Positions 18,862 through 26,949 of a stretch of 64,000 nt of DNA are shown in pieces. The stretch comes from JARYLZ01 sp964388275 (GTDB taxonomy: Bacteria > Bacteroidota > Ignavibacteria > SZUA-365). The translations under genes and the position numbers were made by a program. Below the pieces are notes generated by a model that worked only from the letters and a program-made list of their open reading frames with translations, was not told the DNA's origin and searched no databases. The first letter of the stretch is position 1. Each line of letters starts with the position of its first letter. The DNA lies in the NCBI GenBank assembly GCA_964388275.1, contig CAYLZD010000003.1, positions 1-64,000 on the forward strand. The letters are read 5' to 3'.

Positions 18862-19248
18862 TCACTCATCATCCTCCTCCCACTCCCCGAAATCCGTATC
18901 CAGCAGCTGCGCCAATTCCTCGTCCGACGGGCCGCGTATGTCCTCTTCTTCCTTCACGTCTTCCTGTGCCAACTTCTTTTTCCGCTTCGCCACCGCCTTG
19001 GCCACGGACAACGGATCAGTGAAGAGGTATACAGGGACCTCCATTTTCTTTTTTGCCGGAGTTTTAGATAACGCAAACATCTTGTCCTGAATATCGGCGC
19101 TGATGTATTCCTCGCCGCACTGGCTGCAAACGCCCGCGGGCACATCCTCGAACACCACCAGGGAATCGCCGATCCAGAGTTCCATTCTCACGTGCCGTTC
19201 GTCCACCGAACTTCCGCAGTAAGAGCAGGATGAGTAACGTCGTGTCAT
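18862..19248 (-). CDS. Antitoxin with YgiT/MqsA-type zinc finger
   Basis: 128 residues. The N-terminal half carries two CxxC pairs, CSYCG near residue 8 and CSQCGEEY near residue 41, separated by a beta-rich stretch VRMELWIGDSLVVFEDVPAGVC, which is the pattern of YgiT/MqsA-type zinc fingers. There is no typical helix-turn-helix after it; instead there is a lysine-rich stretch and then an acidic tail ending EWEEDDE, suited to wrapping a basic toxin. It overlaps the toxin gene by four bases, downstream of it, the toxin-first order known for mqsRA and related pairs. It may also repress its own promoter, but that is not shown by the sequence. Confidence 0.75.
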   Translation of the reverse strand: MTRRYSSCSYCGSSVDERHVRMELWIGDSLVVFEDVPAGVCSQCGEEYISADIQDKMFALSKTPAKKKMEVPVYLFTDPLSVAKAVAKRKKKLAQEDVKEEEDIRGPSDEELAQLLDTDFGEWEEDDE

Positions 19249-19559
19249 TTCGCGCCTCCCTTCTTGAGCTTGGGTTTATCGGTGTGACGATTGAACAATC
19301 CCACGATGCGCACCGCCGTTCCGTCTGGGCATTGCACGCACACGAGGTCCCACTCCCTGTCTCCGGAACGGGTTCCGAACGCGCAGGCGTAATCCGGGTA
19401 TGCCAGGACGTCTTCGCATTTCAATTCGGACTCCGACAGGGACCTGACCAGCAAGTTCAACGCATGCCCGTCCCTGGTCAGGCGTTTGAATATGCGCCTG
19501 GGAAGTTCAACAGCGCCTTGAGCCGCCAGGCGGCGCACTCGGGCTTCATTCATTGGCAT
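19245..19559 (-). CDS. Putative toxin of MqsR/DUF4258-like type
   Basis: 104 residues, basic, directly upstream of and overlapping the zinc-finger antitoxin. The N-terminus (RRLAAQGAVELPRRIFKRLTRDGH) followed by a beta-rich core (WDLVCVQCPDGTAVRIVGLFNR) is like the DUF4258 proteins that usually accompany YgiT-type zinc fingers; members of the MqsR/RelE fold act as ribosome-dependent or free mRNA endonucleases. I could not place catalytic residues, so the activity is inferred mainly from the partner gene and layout. Start ATG 19559 is the natural choice; ATG 19553 (MNEARV) is also possible. Confidence 0.6.
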   Translation of the reverse strand: MPMNEARVRRLAAQGAVELPRRIFKRLTRDGHALNLLVRSLSESELKCEDVLAYPDYACAFGTRSGDREWDLVCVQCPDGTAVRIVGLFNRHTDKPKLKKGGAK

Positions 19560-19628
19560 TCTCCGATCATCTGTGACGTGTCATTCTTCGAGTGATGCTC
19601 GCGTTTATGGCGGCTCCGCGCAGGCGTT

Positions 19629-20744
19629 TCAGAGATTTCCGCGTCTGGCCTGCTCGCGCTCTATGCTCTCGAAAAGAGCCTTGAAATTGCCCTTGCCGAA
19701 GCTCTCGCCGCCTTTTCTCTGTATCACCTCGAAGAACAGGGTGGGCCTGTCCTCCACAGGTTTCGTGAAAATCTGAAGCATGTATCCCTTGTCGTCGCGG
19801 TCGACGAGTATGCCGAGTGACGCGAGTTCTTCGATGGATTCGTCAATCGGTCCCACGCGTTCCGCAAGGGTTTCGTAGTAGGACGCGGGCGTGTCGAGAA
19901 AGGCCACCCCGCGTTTCCGCAGTTCGCGCACTGTGGCGGCTATGTCGTCGGTGAGCATGGCAATGTGCTGAACGCCGGGGCCGTTGTGGAAGTCGATGTA
20001 TTCCTCTATCTGGGATTTTTTCAGGCCTTCCGCCGGCTCGTTGATAGGCAGCTTGATCCACTTGCTGTCGTTGGCGACCACCGTTGAACGCAGCGAGGAG
20101 TATTCCGTCGAAATATCCTTGTCGTCGAAGGAGACGAAGCGCTTGAAACCGAACACGTCGTCGTAAAACCGGACCAGCCCTTCCATCCCTCCCCAGTCCA
20201 TGTTAGCGACGAGATGGTCGATGTATTTCAGCCCGGAGGACACGGCCACGGCGTCGGGCGGCATGGGCGAGAAACCGGGGAGAAACGGTCCGGTGTAATC
20301 CGACTTCTCGACGAAGGTGTGTATGGTGTCGCCGTAAGCTTCGATCGAAGCAAGTTTCGCGCTCCCGAATTCGTCCTCCATGATGCGTGGTTCCTCGACG
20401 CTCCGGGCGCCCCGCTCGACCGCGCTCTTCCAGGCGGCTGCGGCATCATGACACTCGAACGCCACATCGCGCACACTGTCGCCGTGCCGTGCGAGAAAGG
20501 GAGTGATGACCGCGTCTTCCTTGAGCGGCGTGGTGAGGAGCAGGCGTATGCGGTCCTGCCGGAGCGCGTACGAGACCCGGGATTTGACTCCTGTTTCCGG
20601 CCCGCGATATCCGACCAGCGAGAAACCGAAGGCGGCCCTGTAAAAGTAGGCGGACTGCTTGGCGTTTCCGCAGAAGATTTCCGCGTGATGTATGGCGCGC
20701 AGCGGCAGTTGTTCCTGAACCGCGGCATTATTTGCTTTATCCAT
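19629..20744 (-). CDS. hpd: 4-hydroxyphenylpyruvate dioxygenase
   Basis: Converts 4-hydroxyphenylpyruvate to homogentisate in tyrosine breakdown, using Fe(II) and O2. 371 residues, normal for the bacterial family, built from two vicinal-oxygen-chelate halves. The iron ligands are visible in order: His177 (YIDHLVAN), His260 (GVQHIAML) and Glu339 (LFFEVIQR), with the C-terminal gating helix after KGGESFGKGNFKALFE. Start ATG 20744 is preceded by AGAGGA; the open frame extends to 20999 without family similarity. No homogentisate dioxygenase or other pathway gene lies nearby in the window. Confidence 0.95.
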   Translation of the reverse strand: MDKANNAAVQEQLPLRAIHHAEIFCGNAKQSAYFYRAAFGFSLVGYRGPETGVKSRVSYALRQDRIRLLLTTPLKEDAVITPFLARHGDSVRDVAFECHDAAAAWKSAVERGARSVEEPRIMEDEFGSAKLASIEAYGDTIHTFVEKSDYTGPFLPGFSPMPPDAVAVSSGLKYIDHLVANMDWGGMEGLVRFYDDVFGFKRFVSFDDKDISTEYSSLRSTVVANDSKWIKLPINEPAEGLKKSQIEEYIDFHNGPGVQHIAMLTDDIAATVRELRKRGVAFLDTPASYYETLAERVGPIDESIEELASLGILVDRDDKGYMLQIFTKPVEDRPTLFFEVIQRKGGESFGKGNFKALFESIEREQARRGNL

Positions 20745-20931
20745 CGCTTGTTCCTCTGATGATAATTTCGGTGGATGTGTCCGGCTGATCGGATCACGCA
20801 AGCCGCTCGGCGTTGCTATGCAATCTCCCGGTGTCAGCTTTCCGGATACGGGGCAAAATACGAATTGCCGCCAAAATAATCCCGCGCGCGCGACGGCTTC
20901 ACCATGCGGCGCGAATTGCGCGGTCAGCGGA

Positions 20932-21621
20932 TTACCGGTCGCCGCGGTGCTGCGTCCAGCGCTCCCACAAGTCTCTCGTGGCTTCCAGATCGCGGGCATT
21001 GTATTCGGCGATTTCCCGGTAGCGGCCCGAGCGGTGCATCTCGGCCACGTCGAGACCGTTCACACCCTGTCTTTTAGGACTTGTAATTCCGAATCCCAGG
21101 CAGATGAAGTCGAGGCTGAATTTCCGGAAAGAGCCGAAGAAGGAGAGCTGTTCCAGCAGATCGTAATGTTCCCTCGAGTCGAAGCGCGGCGGCATGAGAT
21201 TTTTCGTGGCCTTGATTCCCAGCATGGCCGATCTGATATGCAGAAAAGGAGCGTCGAAACCCCGGCCGTTGAAGGTGATCACCTGCTTGTATTCGGCCGC
21301 CTTCTGCCAGAATCGCTCGAGTATCCGAATTTCCGTCCCCGGCACGAAACGCAGGTTGCCGTCCTCGCTGATCCATTCGGCCGTACCTTCAGGCGCCTGC
21401 ACGTAAACACCGCCCTGCTTTGTGTCGGGATCGAGCAGACCTATGCACACGATCTCCGCTGTATATGGGTAGAGGCTGACTTTAAGCTTTTCCTGCTCGA
21501 TTTCCTCTTCCGAAGCCGCAAATTTCAGCAGATACTCCTGCTGTTTGGCGTCGAGCGTATCGAAAGGCTGACCGGCCGTTTCTATGTCGATAATGAGTCT
21601 GGCCTTCATCGGTTTCTCCAT
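20932..21621 (-). CDS. PolB-like DEDDy 3'-5' exonuclease
   Basis: 229 residues, a stand-alone exonuclease of the DnaQ-like superfamily related to the proofreading domain of family B polymerases. Motifs: ExoI IIDIETAG near residue 10, ExoII ITFNGRGFDAPFL in the centre, ExoIII YNARDLEATRDLW near the end, where the Tyr-x3-Asp marks the DEDDy class. Two metal ions are expected to bind these acidic residues. Two starts are possible: ATG 21621 with AAGGGA upstream or ATG 21609 (MKARLII) with GGAG six bases upstream. Likely role is DNA repair or nucleic-acid trimming; neighbours give no hint. Confidence 0.85.
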   Translation of the reverse strand: MEKPMKARLIIDIETAGQPFDTLDAKQQEYLLKFAASEEEIEQEKLKVSLYPYTAEIVCIGLLDPDTKQGGVYVQAPEGTAEWISEDGNLRFVPGTEIRILERFWQKAAEYKQVITFNGRGFDAPFLHIRSAMLGIKATKNLMPPRFDSREHYDLLEQLSFFGSFRKFSLDFICLGFGITSPKRQGVNGLDVAEMHRSGRYREIAEYNARDLEATRDLWERWTQHRGDR

Positions 21622-21756
21622 TGTTTATTTCCCTTCGCTTCCAGGATTTGCGGGAGATTGTACGCTCGAAGACCGCCGCCGGTTCCCTTGCCGCAAACGC
21701 GTCTGAAACGGCGGGGAATCGCTGAATCCGCTGCGAGGACTCCCGGATCAGGATGA

Positions 21757-22779
21757 TTATTGCGGTTTATCCGCATCGCGGACGCCCGGACCTCGAAGCC
21801 ACGTCTCCGCAATCTGCACCGCGTTGGTGGCGGCGCCTTTTCTGAGATTGTCGGACACAATCCAGAGTGACAGCCCGTTTTCCACGCTCTCGTCCCTGCG
21901 AAGCCGCCCGACGAATACTTCGTCCCTGTCCGCAGCATCGGAGGCGAGGGGATACACGGCGGCGGCGGGATCGTCTCGGAGAATGACTCCGGGCGCCGCC
22001 GCGATCATCGCACGCGCATCATCCATGTTGAACTGCCGCTCGAACTGCACATTCACCGCTTCGCTGTGACAATACATCACCGGAATGCGCACACAGGTAG
22101 GTGAAACCTGTATGTCATGGTCGCCGAGGATCTTGCGTGTCTCTTCGACCATTTTTCTTTCTTCGCGGGAGTATCCGTCCTCGCCGAAGGGCGCGATATG
22201 AGGAAGGGCGTTCGATGCGATGGGATGAGGAAATGCGGGATCGGCCGTTTCGGCGCCCGCGGTTTCGCTCTCGAGCTGCAGCATGCCGCGCCTGCCCGCG
22301 CCGCTCACCGCCTGATAGGTGGCGACCACGATGCGCCGTATCCTGAAGGCGTCGTGCAGCGGCTTCAGTGGCAGAAGCATCTGTATGGTGGAGCAGTTCG
22401 GATTGGCGATGATGCGGGATCCGCCGAACACGGCCGCCGGATTGATTTCCGGTATCACCAGCGGCACGTCATCCGTCATGCGGAATTCGCTGCTGTTGTC
22501 GATGACGATCGCCGCATGTCCGGCCGCTACCGGCGCCCATTCCCTACTGACTTGTCCGCCTGCGGCGAAGAACGTGACGCTGCCCGGAATGAAACACCTC
22601 GCATCGAGTTTCACTGCCTTGAATGTGTCGCGCCCGAAACGCAGTTCGGTTCCTGCGGAGCGGCTGCCGGCGACGGCCAGCAGTCGGCCGATCGGAAATC
22701 TCCTTTCCTCCATCACCTGCAGAATCTTGCGGCCCACGAGTCCCGTGGCGCCTACGACCACTACGTCATGCCGTTTCAT
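21757..22779 (-). CDS. asd: Aspartate-semialdehyde dehydrogenase
   Basis: Reduces aspartyl phosphate to aspartate semialdehyde with NADPH, the branch point to lysine/diaminopimelate, threonine and methionine. 340 residues. Seen: Rossmann motif GATGLVG near residue 10, catalytic Cys129 in ANPNCSTIQ, the substrate-binding SGAGRRG near 160, and catalytic-site His238 in RIPVMYCHSEAV. Start ATG 22779 gives the usual N-terminus MKRHDVVVVGATG. The neighbours on both sides are on the same strand, 101 and 135 bases away, but functionally unrelated. Confidence 0.94.
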   Translation of the reverse strand: MKRHDVVVVGATGLVGRKILQVMEERRFPIGRLLAVAGSRSAGTELRFGRDTFKAVKLDARCFIPGSVTFFAAGGQVSREWAPVAAGHAAIVIDNSSEFRMTDDVPLVIPEINPAAVFGGSRIIANPNCSTIQMLLPLKPLHDAFRIRRIVVATYQAVSGAGRRGMLQLESETAGAETADPAFPHPIASNALPHIAPFGEDGYSREERKMVEETRKILGDHDIQVSPTCVRIPVMYCHSEAVNVQFERQFNMDDARAMIAAAPGVILRDDPAAAVYPLASDAADRDEVFVGRLRRDESVENGLSLWIVSDNLRKGAATNAVQIAETWLRGPGVRDADKPQ

Positions 22780-22880
22780 GCTTCACGTGCCTCGAATTCT
22801 CAATTTTCATCGGAAAGTCACAGTATATGCCGTCAGCCGTCGGCGCGGTTTCCCCAGGTTGCGCTCGCAGCCGCGGGGGC

Positions 22881-25800
22881 TCAGAAATCGGCTCCTATCG
22901 AGAAGTAGTAAGTCGGCGGCGTGAAGCCCGCGCCCCTGTAGGCCCAGCCGATGTCGAAGCGCAATGGAAAGCCCAGAAACCACATCCTGGCGCCCACGCC
23001 CGTGCCGATCAGCAAATCGCGGTTGATAATGCCGCCGTCCTCGCCTCGCTCGAATCCCTTGAAATCCTCAACACGATCGGTGGCGGCTCCGATATCGAGG
23101 AATACAGCCGTATTGACGGATTGCAGCAGATACGGCAGCACTCCCCCGAGGAAATACTTGACCAGAGGGAAACGCAGCTCCGCGTTGCCGAGCGCGGCCT
23201 TGCTCGCGATCCGGGCGGTGTAATTGTAACCGCGCAGGGGCAGGAGCGGCGTCAGGAAAGCGAAATCCTCAGCGCTTTCTATGGGAATGCGGCCGCTTTC
23301 AAAGCGCCTGTTGATCCAGTTTTCCGTTCCTCCGATGAAGAACTTCTGCGGATCCCGGCCGAGGCTCGCGCCGACTGCGCCGCGCAGGACGAAGGAAAAA
23401 TCCTCCCAGAACTTGAAATACGTGCGGAAGTCGCCCATGAGAGACACGAATTGCAGCGAATTCCCGCCCAATCCGGGGCTGCCGTTGACGCGGAATTCGT
23501 AGCGCGAACCGCGCACGGGCGACCACATGCCGGGCAGAGTGTTGTCGTGCACGTAGGCGAGTTCCGGAACCAGCAAAAAACGCTGTGTTATGGGTATGTC
23601 CGCTGTCTCGAGGTTTTCCTTCGAGATGTTCATCGCGCTTAAGCCAATTTCGATTCTGTTGAAACGATCCAGGGGGTAGGACGCGCTGATGAGACCGCCG
23701 TACTGGGCGTAGCGATAAAGGTCGTCGCGGACGAACGCGGTTGCGGAATCCAACGGGTAGAGCGTGGGAGTGTATAGGAAACGCGCCGTCTGATAGCCGA
23801 GGAAGCCCCAGTCGATCCGGCCTGAGAGGTAATAGTAAGCGAGAGCGAGATCGCTGTTCTTCAGTTCGCCGTTGAAATTTCCCTGCAGGATTATCTGATG
23901 ATTGCCCAGCATGTCGCTGAAAGCGATTGTCGCCATTCCGAGAACACCGTAGAACGTATTGTAGCCGCCGTTGCCGTAAACGAAGTCGGGTGAGAAGCTG
24001 ATCTTGTACCTGTTCGCGATAAAGGCGCCGTTCTCATCCACATTGTCCTTCGGGGCCATGCGCTCGGCTTTGCTCTTGGGCGCTCGCGGCGCTTCGCCCT
24101 GCCGGAACAGGAGGCGCCCGTCGGCCATGCTCACCGAATCCCTCGTCCCGCCCTCGTCCGCCTGAAGACCGAGGGAAACCGAGATGTCGTCGCCGTAGGC
24201 CTTGACATCCACCGGCTCGGCGGACACAGTCGTCGCCTTCACGGTGTCGGAAAGGCCTTCCGCCGCCGCGGGACGGCGGCCGCGCTCCAGCCGGAGGAGA
24301 AATTCCGTCGGTCCGGGAGCGGTGCGGGGCAAGTCGAAAGGCGATCGCAGCAGGAATATGTCGAAACCGGCCTCGTACATCGACGAAAACGCGAGCTTGC
24401 TCCCGTCCTTCGAAAGTGAAAGCTGATAAATGCCGCTCATGGAATTCGATATCGGATACTCCTCTCCGGTATCGAGACGATGCGTGTAAATGTTGTTGAT
24501 TCCCGTGCGGTCTGAAATGAAGAGCAGCGTGTTGCCGTCCGGACCGGCCGCGGGCGAAGATTCGTCACCGTCGGGCGTGTCGGTCAGGCGGCGAATGTTC
24601 CCTGTTTCCGCGTCCAGCGAGTAAAGATCCATCTGCGAATAGTCGTGACCGAACATGTCGAAATCCCCGGGAATGTCCTCCTTTTTCAGATAGGAATCCC
24701 TGTCCGATGCGAAGTAAACAGTCCGGCCGTCCGGCGACCATGCGGGGTCGGCGTCGCTGAATATATCGTTCGTCAGATTTCGGGCGCTGCGCTCTTTCAG
24801 ATCGTATATCCAGATATCCGACTGCCTCGAGTTGTTTCCGACGAAAGCGATTTTGTCACCCTTCGGCGACCAATCGACTGAAAATATGCCTTCGGCGCTC
24901 ACTGGCAACTGAGTCCGAGCGCCGCTTTCGGCGTCGATGATGAAGATCGCGTCGCCCGCGCCGGCTTTCACCGCCATGGCTATGGATCTCCCGTCAGGCG
25001 ACCAGGTTATTCCCGGCGTGAGAAGATGAAGTTCCTCGAAGTCCGACGTGTTCTGGCCCGTGACGAGACGCCGGACACCGCCGCCGTCGTTGGCCGACAT
25101 AATGTAGACGCTGTAGTAGTCGTCGCGTTCCGAGATGAAGGCCACCTTGTCTCCCGCCGGGGAAATCGCGGGACTGGTGTTGTAGAAGTTCTTGAGCTTC
25201 GTGTGGTTCGTGAGGCGCTTCGCGTAATTCTCGAGCATGACCCGTTTGGCCACGTCGGGATAATAAAGGACTTTCTGTTCCTTTTGCCAGCGTTCGGAAA
25301 GCTCTTCGAGCGTGAGCCCGACAGCCGCCTTGAATCCTTGATCCACGCTGCGCGTCGATCTTATGCGCGTCAGGATTTCGCCGACCTTGCGCGGTCCGTA
25401 CTTCTCGGCTATATGCCACCAGACCGACTGCCCGCCTCTGTAAGCGAAATAACCTCCGAGATACGGGATCGGCGGCAGATAATTGCTTGTAACGGCATCG
25501 CGCAAAAACATGTCGGAATTCTTGTCCCACCCGCCGTGGGCCAAGTATTCGCAGATGCCCTCGTTGAACCACAGAGGCAGCTGCAGCCGTATGTTGTTCT
25601 CGATTATGGATTGTATGGATCCGCCGTAAAACATCTCGTTGATCACCGCGTGCACGAGTTCGTGATGAATGACGTGGCGGAACATCTTGTACGATCCCTC
25701 GAAAGGTATCACCACGCGGTTTTTGAACAGCTCTGTGACGCCGCCGATGCCTTCTTCCAGATACACGGAGACCACGTTGGTCTGCTGGAAATCGTTGTGG

Positions 25801-26081
25801 GAATTGTAAACGATTATCGGTATGCGGTTCGATATCCTGTACCTGAACACGTCCTGTATCCTGACCAGGGCGTCCTCCGCGGCTCTCGCCGTGAAATCCG
25901 CGATGTATTCACCTCCATCGGTGAAATACACGTCGAAATGGTCCGACTGGATGTAGAACCAGGCGAAATTCTTGTATTGTACCTTGTTCTTGCCGAAATA
26001 CTGAGCGGCTGCATCAGCTTGCAGGAAAAACAGCAGTATTGCGGCGCTCAATAACCTTTTGTTCAGAAAGTATTTTCTCAT
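22881..26081 (-). CDS. Secreted gluzincin peptidase / TolB-like propeller / outer-membrane barrel fusion
   Basis: 1066 residues. A signal peptide (1-27) is followed by a zinc-peptidase domain with HHELVH (His140, Glu141, His144) and a third ligand Glu174 in WFNEGICEYLA, as in gluzincins of the peptidase MA type. Next come five or six TolB/WD40-like blades (about 300-600) with repeated SPDG, SPKGDKIAFVG and DPAWSPDGRTVYFASDRD motifs. After a low-complexity linker rich in Pro, Ala and Glu, the last 370 residues read as alternating beta strands ending in YYFSIGADF, with aromatic last residue as in outer-membrane barrels (surface-antigen/BamA type). So a peptidase appears tethered to its own barrel. 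Substrate unknown. Starts at ATG 26081. Confidence 0.8.
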   Translation of the reverse strand: MRKYFLNKRLLSAAILLFFLQADAAAQYFGKNKVQYKNFAWFYIQSDHFDVYFTDGGEYIADFTARAAEDALVRIQDVFRYRISNRIPIIVYNSHNDFQQTNVVSVYLEEGIGGVTELFKNRVVIPFEGSYKMFRHVIHHELVHAVINEMFYGGSIQSIIENNIRLQLPLWFNEGICEYLAHGGWDKNSDMFLRDAVTSNYLPPIPYLGGYFAYRGGQSVWWHIAEKYGPRKVGEILTRIRSTRSVDQGFKAAVGLTLEELSERWQKEQKVLYYPDVAKRVMLENYAKRLTNHTKLKNFYNTSPAISPAGDKVAFISERDDYYSVYIMSANDGGGVRRLVTGQNTSDFEELHLLTPGITWSPDGRSIAMAVKAGAGDAIFIIDAESGARTQLPVSAEGIFSVDWSPKGDKIAFVGNNSRQSDIWIYDLKERSARNLTNDIFSDADPAWSPDGRTVYFASDRDSYLKKEDIPGDFDMFGHDYSQMDLYSLDAETGNIRRLTDTPDGDESSPAAGPDGNTLLFISDRTGINNIYTHRLDTGEEYPISNSMSGIYQLSLSKDGSKLAFSSMYEAGFDIFLLRSPFDLPRTAPGPTEFLLRLERGRRPAAAEGLSDTVKATTVSAEPVDVKAYGDDISVSLGLQADEGGTRDSVSMADGRLLFRQGEAPRAPKSKAERMAPKDNVDENGAFIANRYKISFSPDFVYGNGGYNTFYGVLGMATIAFSDMLGNHQIILQGNFNGELKNSDLALAYYYLSGRIDWGFLGYQTARFLYTPTLYPLDSATAFVRDDLYRYAQYGGLISASYPLDRFNRIEIGLSAMNISKENLETADIPITQRFLLVPELAYVHDNTLPGMWSPVRGSRYEFRVNGSPGLGGNSLQFVSLMGDFRTYFKFWEDFSFVLRGAVGASLGRDPQKFFIGGTENWINRRFESGRIPIESAEDFAFLTPLLPLRGYNYTARIASKAALGNAELRFPLVKYFLGGVLPYLLQSVNTAVFLDIGAATDRVEDFKGFERGEDGGIINRDLLIGTGVGARMWFLGFPLRFDIGWAYRGAGFTPPTYYFSIGADF

Positions 26082-26188
26082 GCAATGTTTTCAGCCGTGT
26101 ATGCCCTTCCTCGGGGAATCGACCGAAAACATAACTATACATGGGTGTTGAAACAAGGGAGAAACTCATCCTCGAAATTTCCCGGTTC

Positions 26189-26572
26189 TCACCAGCCGCG
26201 GTAAGTGGTCGTGCTTTCTCCCCCCGCGGAAACTGCGACGACAACGGCCGCATCCGGACACCCGTAAGGCACTCCGATGATCGTGCAGATTTCGCTCTCG
26301 CATCGCACCGTGAAATCTCCGTTCGGCTCTTCGTCCCTCGAGTATCCGAGTGCGGACAAGGATATGCCGTCATAACTTCCACCGCCGCCGCCGAACATGC
26401 GTGGTTTCAAATAATAACCGCGCGCTTCCGAAGCCAGGCGCAGGCAATCCTGGGTGATCGCATCCTTCAAAGCGCAGTCGCTGCTTCTGCCCGCCGCATT
26501 CACAGCCACACCCAGAGTTATCCCGATTATCAGTATCCCGAAAGCGATGATCAATGTTTGCTGTGTTCCCAT
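26189..26572 (-). CDS. Pilin-like small exported protein
   Basis: 127 residues from ATG 26572, which is preceded by GAGG seven bases upstream; the frame is open to 26641 but that head lacks any family pattern. MGTQQTLIIAFGILIIGITLGVAV is a single N-terminal hydrophobic helix with almost no basic n-region, followed by SDCALKDAITQDCLRLASEARGYYLKPRMFGGGGGSY and a beta-rich tail with two cysteines. This is the layout of type IV pilin-like subunits, and proteins of the same build occur as orphans in related bacteria. No pilin peptidase, ATPase or other pilus gene is in the window. A classic G/F-T-x4-E prepilin cleavage site is not seen, so the assignment is tentative. Confidence 0.6.
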   Translation of the reverse strand: MGTQQTLIIAFGILIIGITLGVAVNAAGRSSDCALKDAITQDCLRLASEARGYYLKPRMFGGGGGSYDGISLSALGYSRDEEPNGDFTVRCESEICTIIGVPYGCPDAAVVVAVSAGGESTTTYRGW

Positions 26573-26949
26573 GATTCCACCTCGTTTGATTATGCGGTTT
26601 GATGAAATTTTGTCAAAGCGGTTACGCCCCTCATTGCACATATTTCATGCCATGGCGAGTGGCAGTCCCATACCCCGAATTTCTTTGAAATTCCAGCACT
26701 TTGCTCTGCCAAATCGAGTGCGTTCTCAAAAAAATGAACAAAAACGATGGGCTTGTTCAGAAACCAAACAATCGATCGTGTAATTCCGCCGCTGCTTATT
26801 ATGGCCGGAAATCGGTTTTCATGTAATTAATCTGAAAGCGCTTTGCATGATTCGCTCTGTGTGAAGCCCTCTTCACAATTCGACTCTTGGGAAGGAAGGA
26901 ATGGTTTGCTAGATTTGAGAAAGATCACAGTAACATTCCCGTACAGCGT
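26573..26949. other. Divergent intergenic region
   Basis: About 375 bases between the pilin-like gene (minus) and the WD40-like gene (plus), so it must hold promoters for both. I looked for a sigma54 promoter before the pilin gene; TGGCATG...TGCAA on the minus strand near 26640-26655 has the wrong spacing. The WD40 frame is open to a TTG at 26887, just after GGAAGGAAGG-type purine runs. No RNA gene recognised. Confidence 0.4.

Noticed and set aside
25026..26054. 342-codon open frame on the plus strand
   Set aside because: Antisense to the peptidase-propeller gene, which has signal peptide, HHELVH and blade motifs; the plus frame shows none.
26640..26660. Sigma54 promoter for the pilin-like gene
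   Set aside because: TGGCATG and TGCAA are present on the minus strand but spacing between GG and GC is two bases too long.
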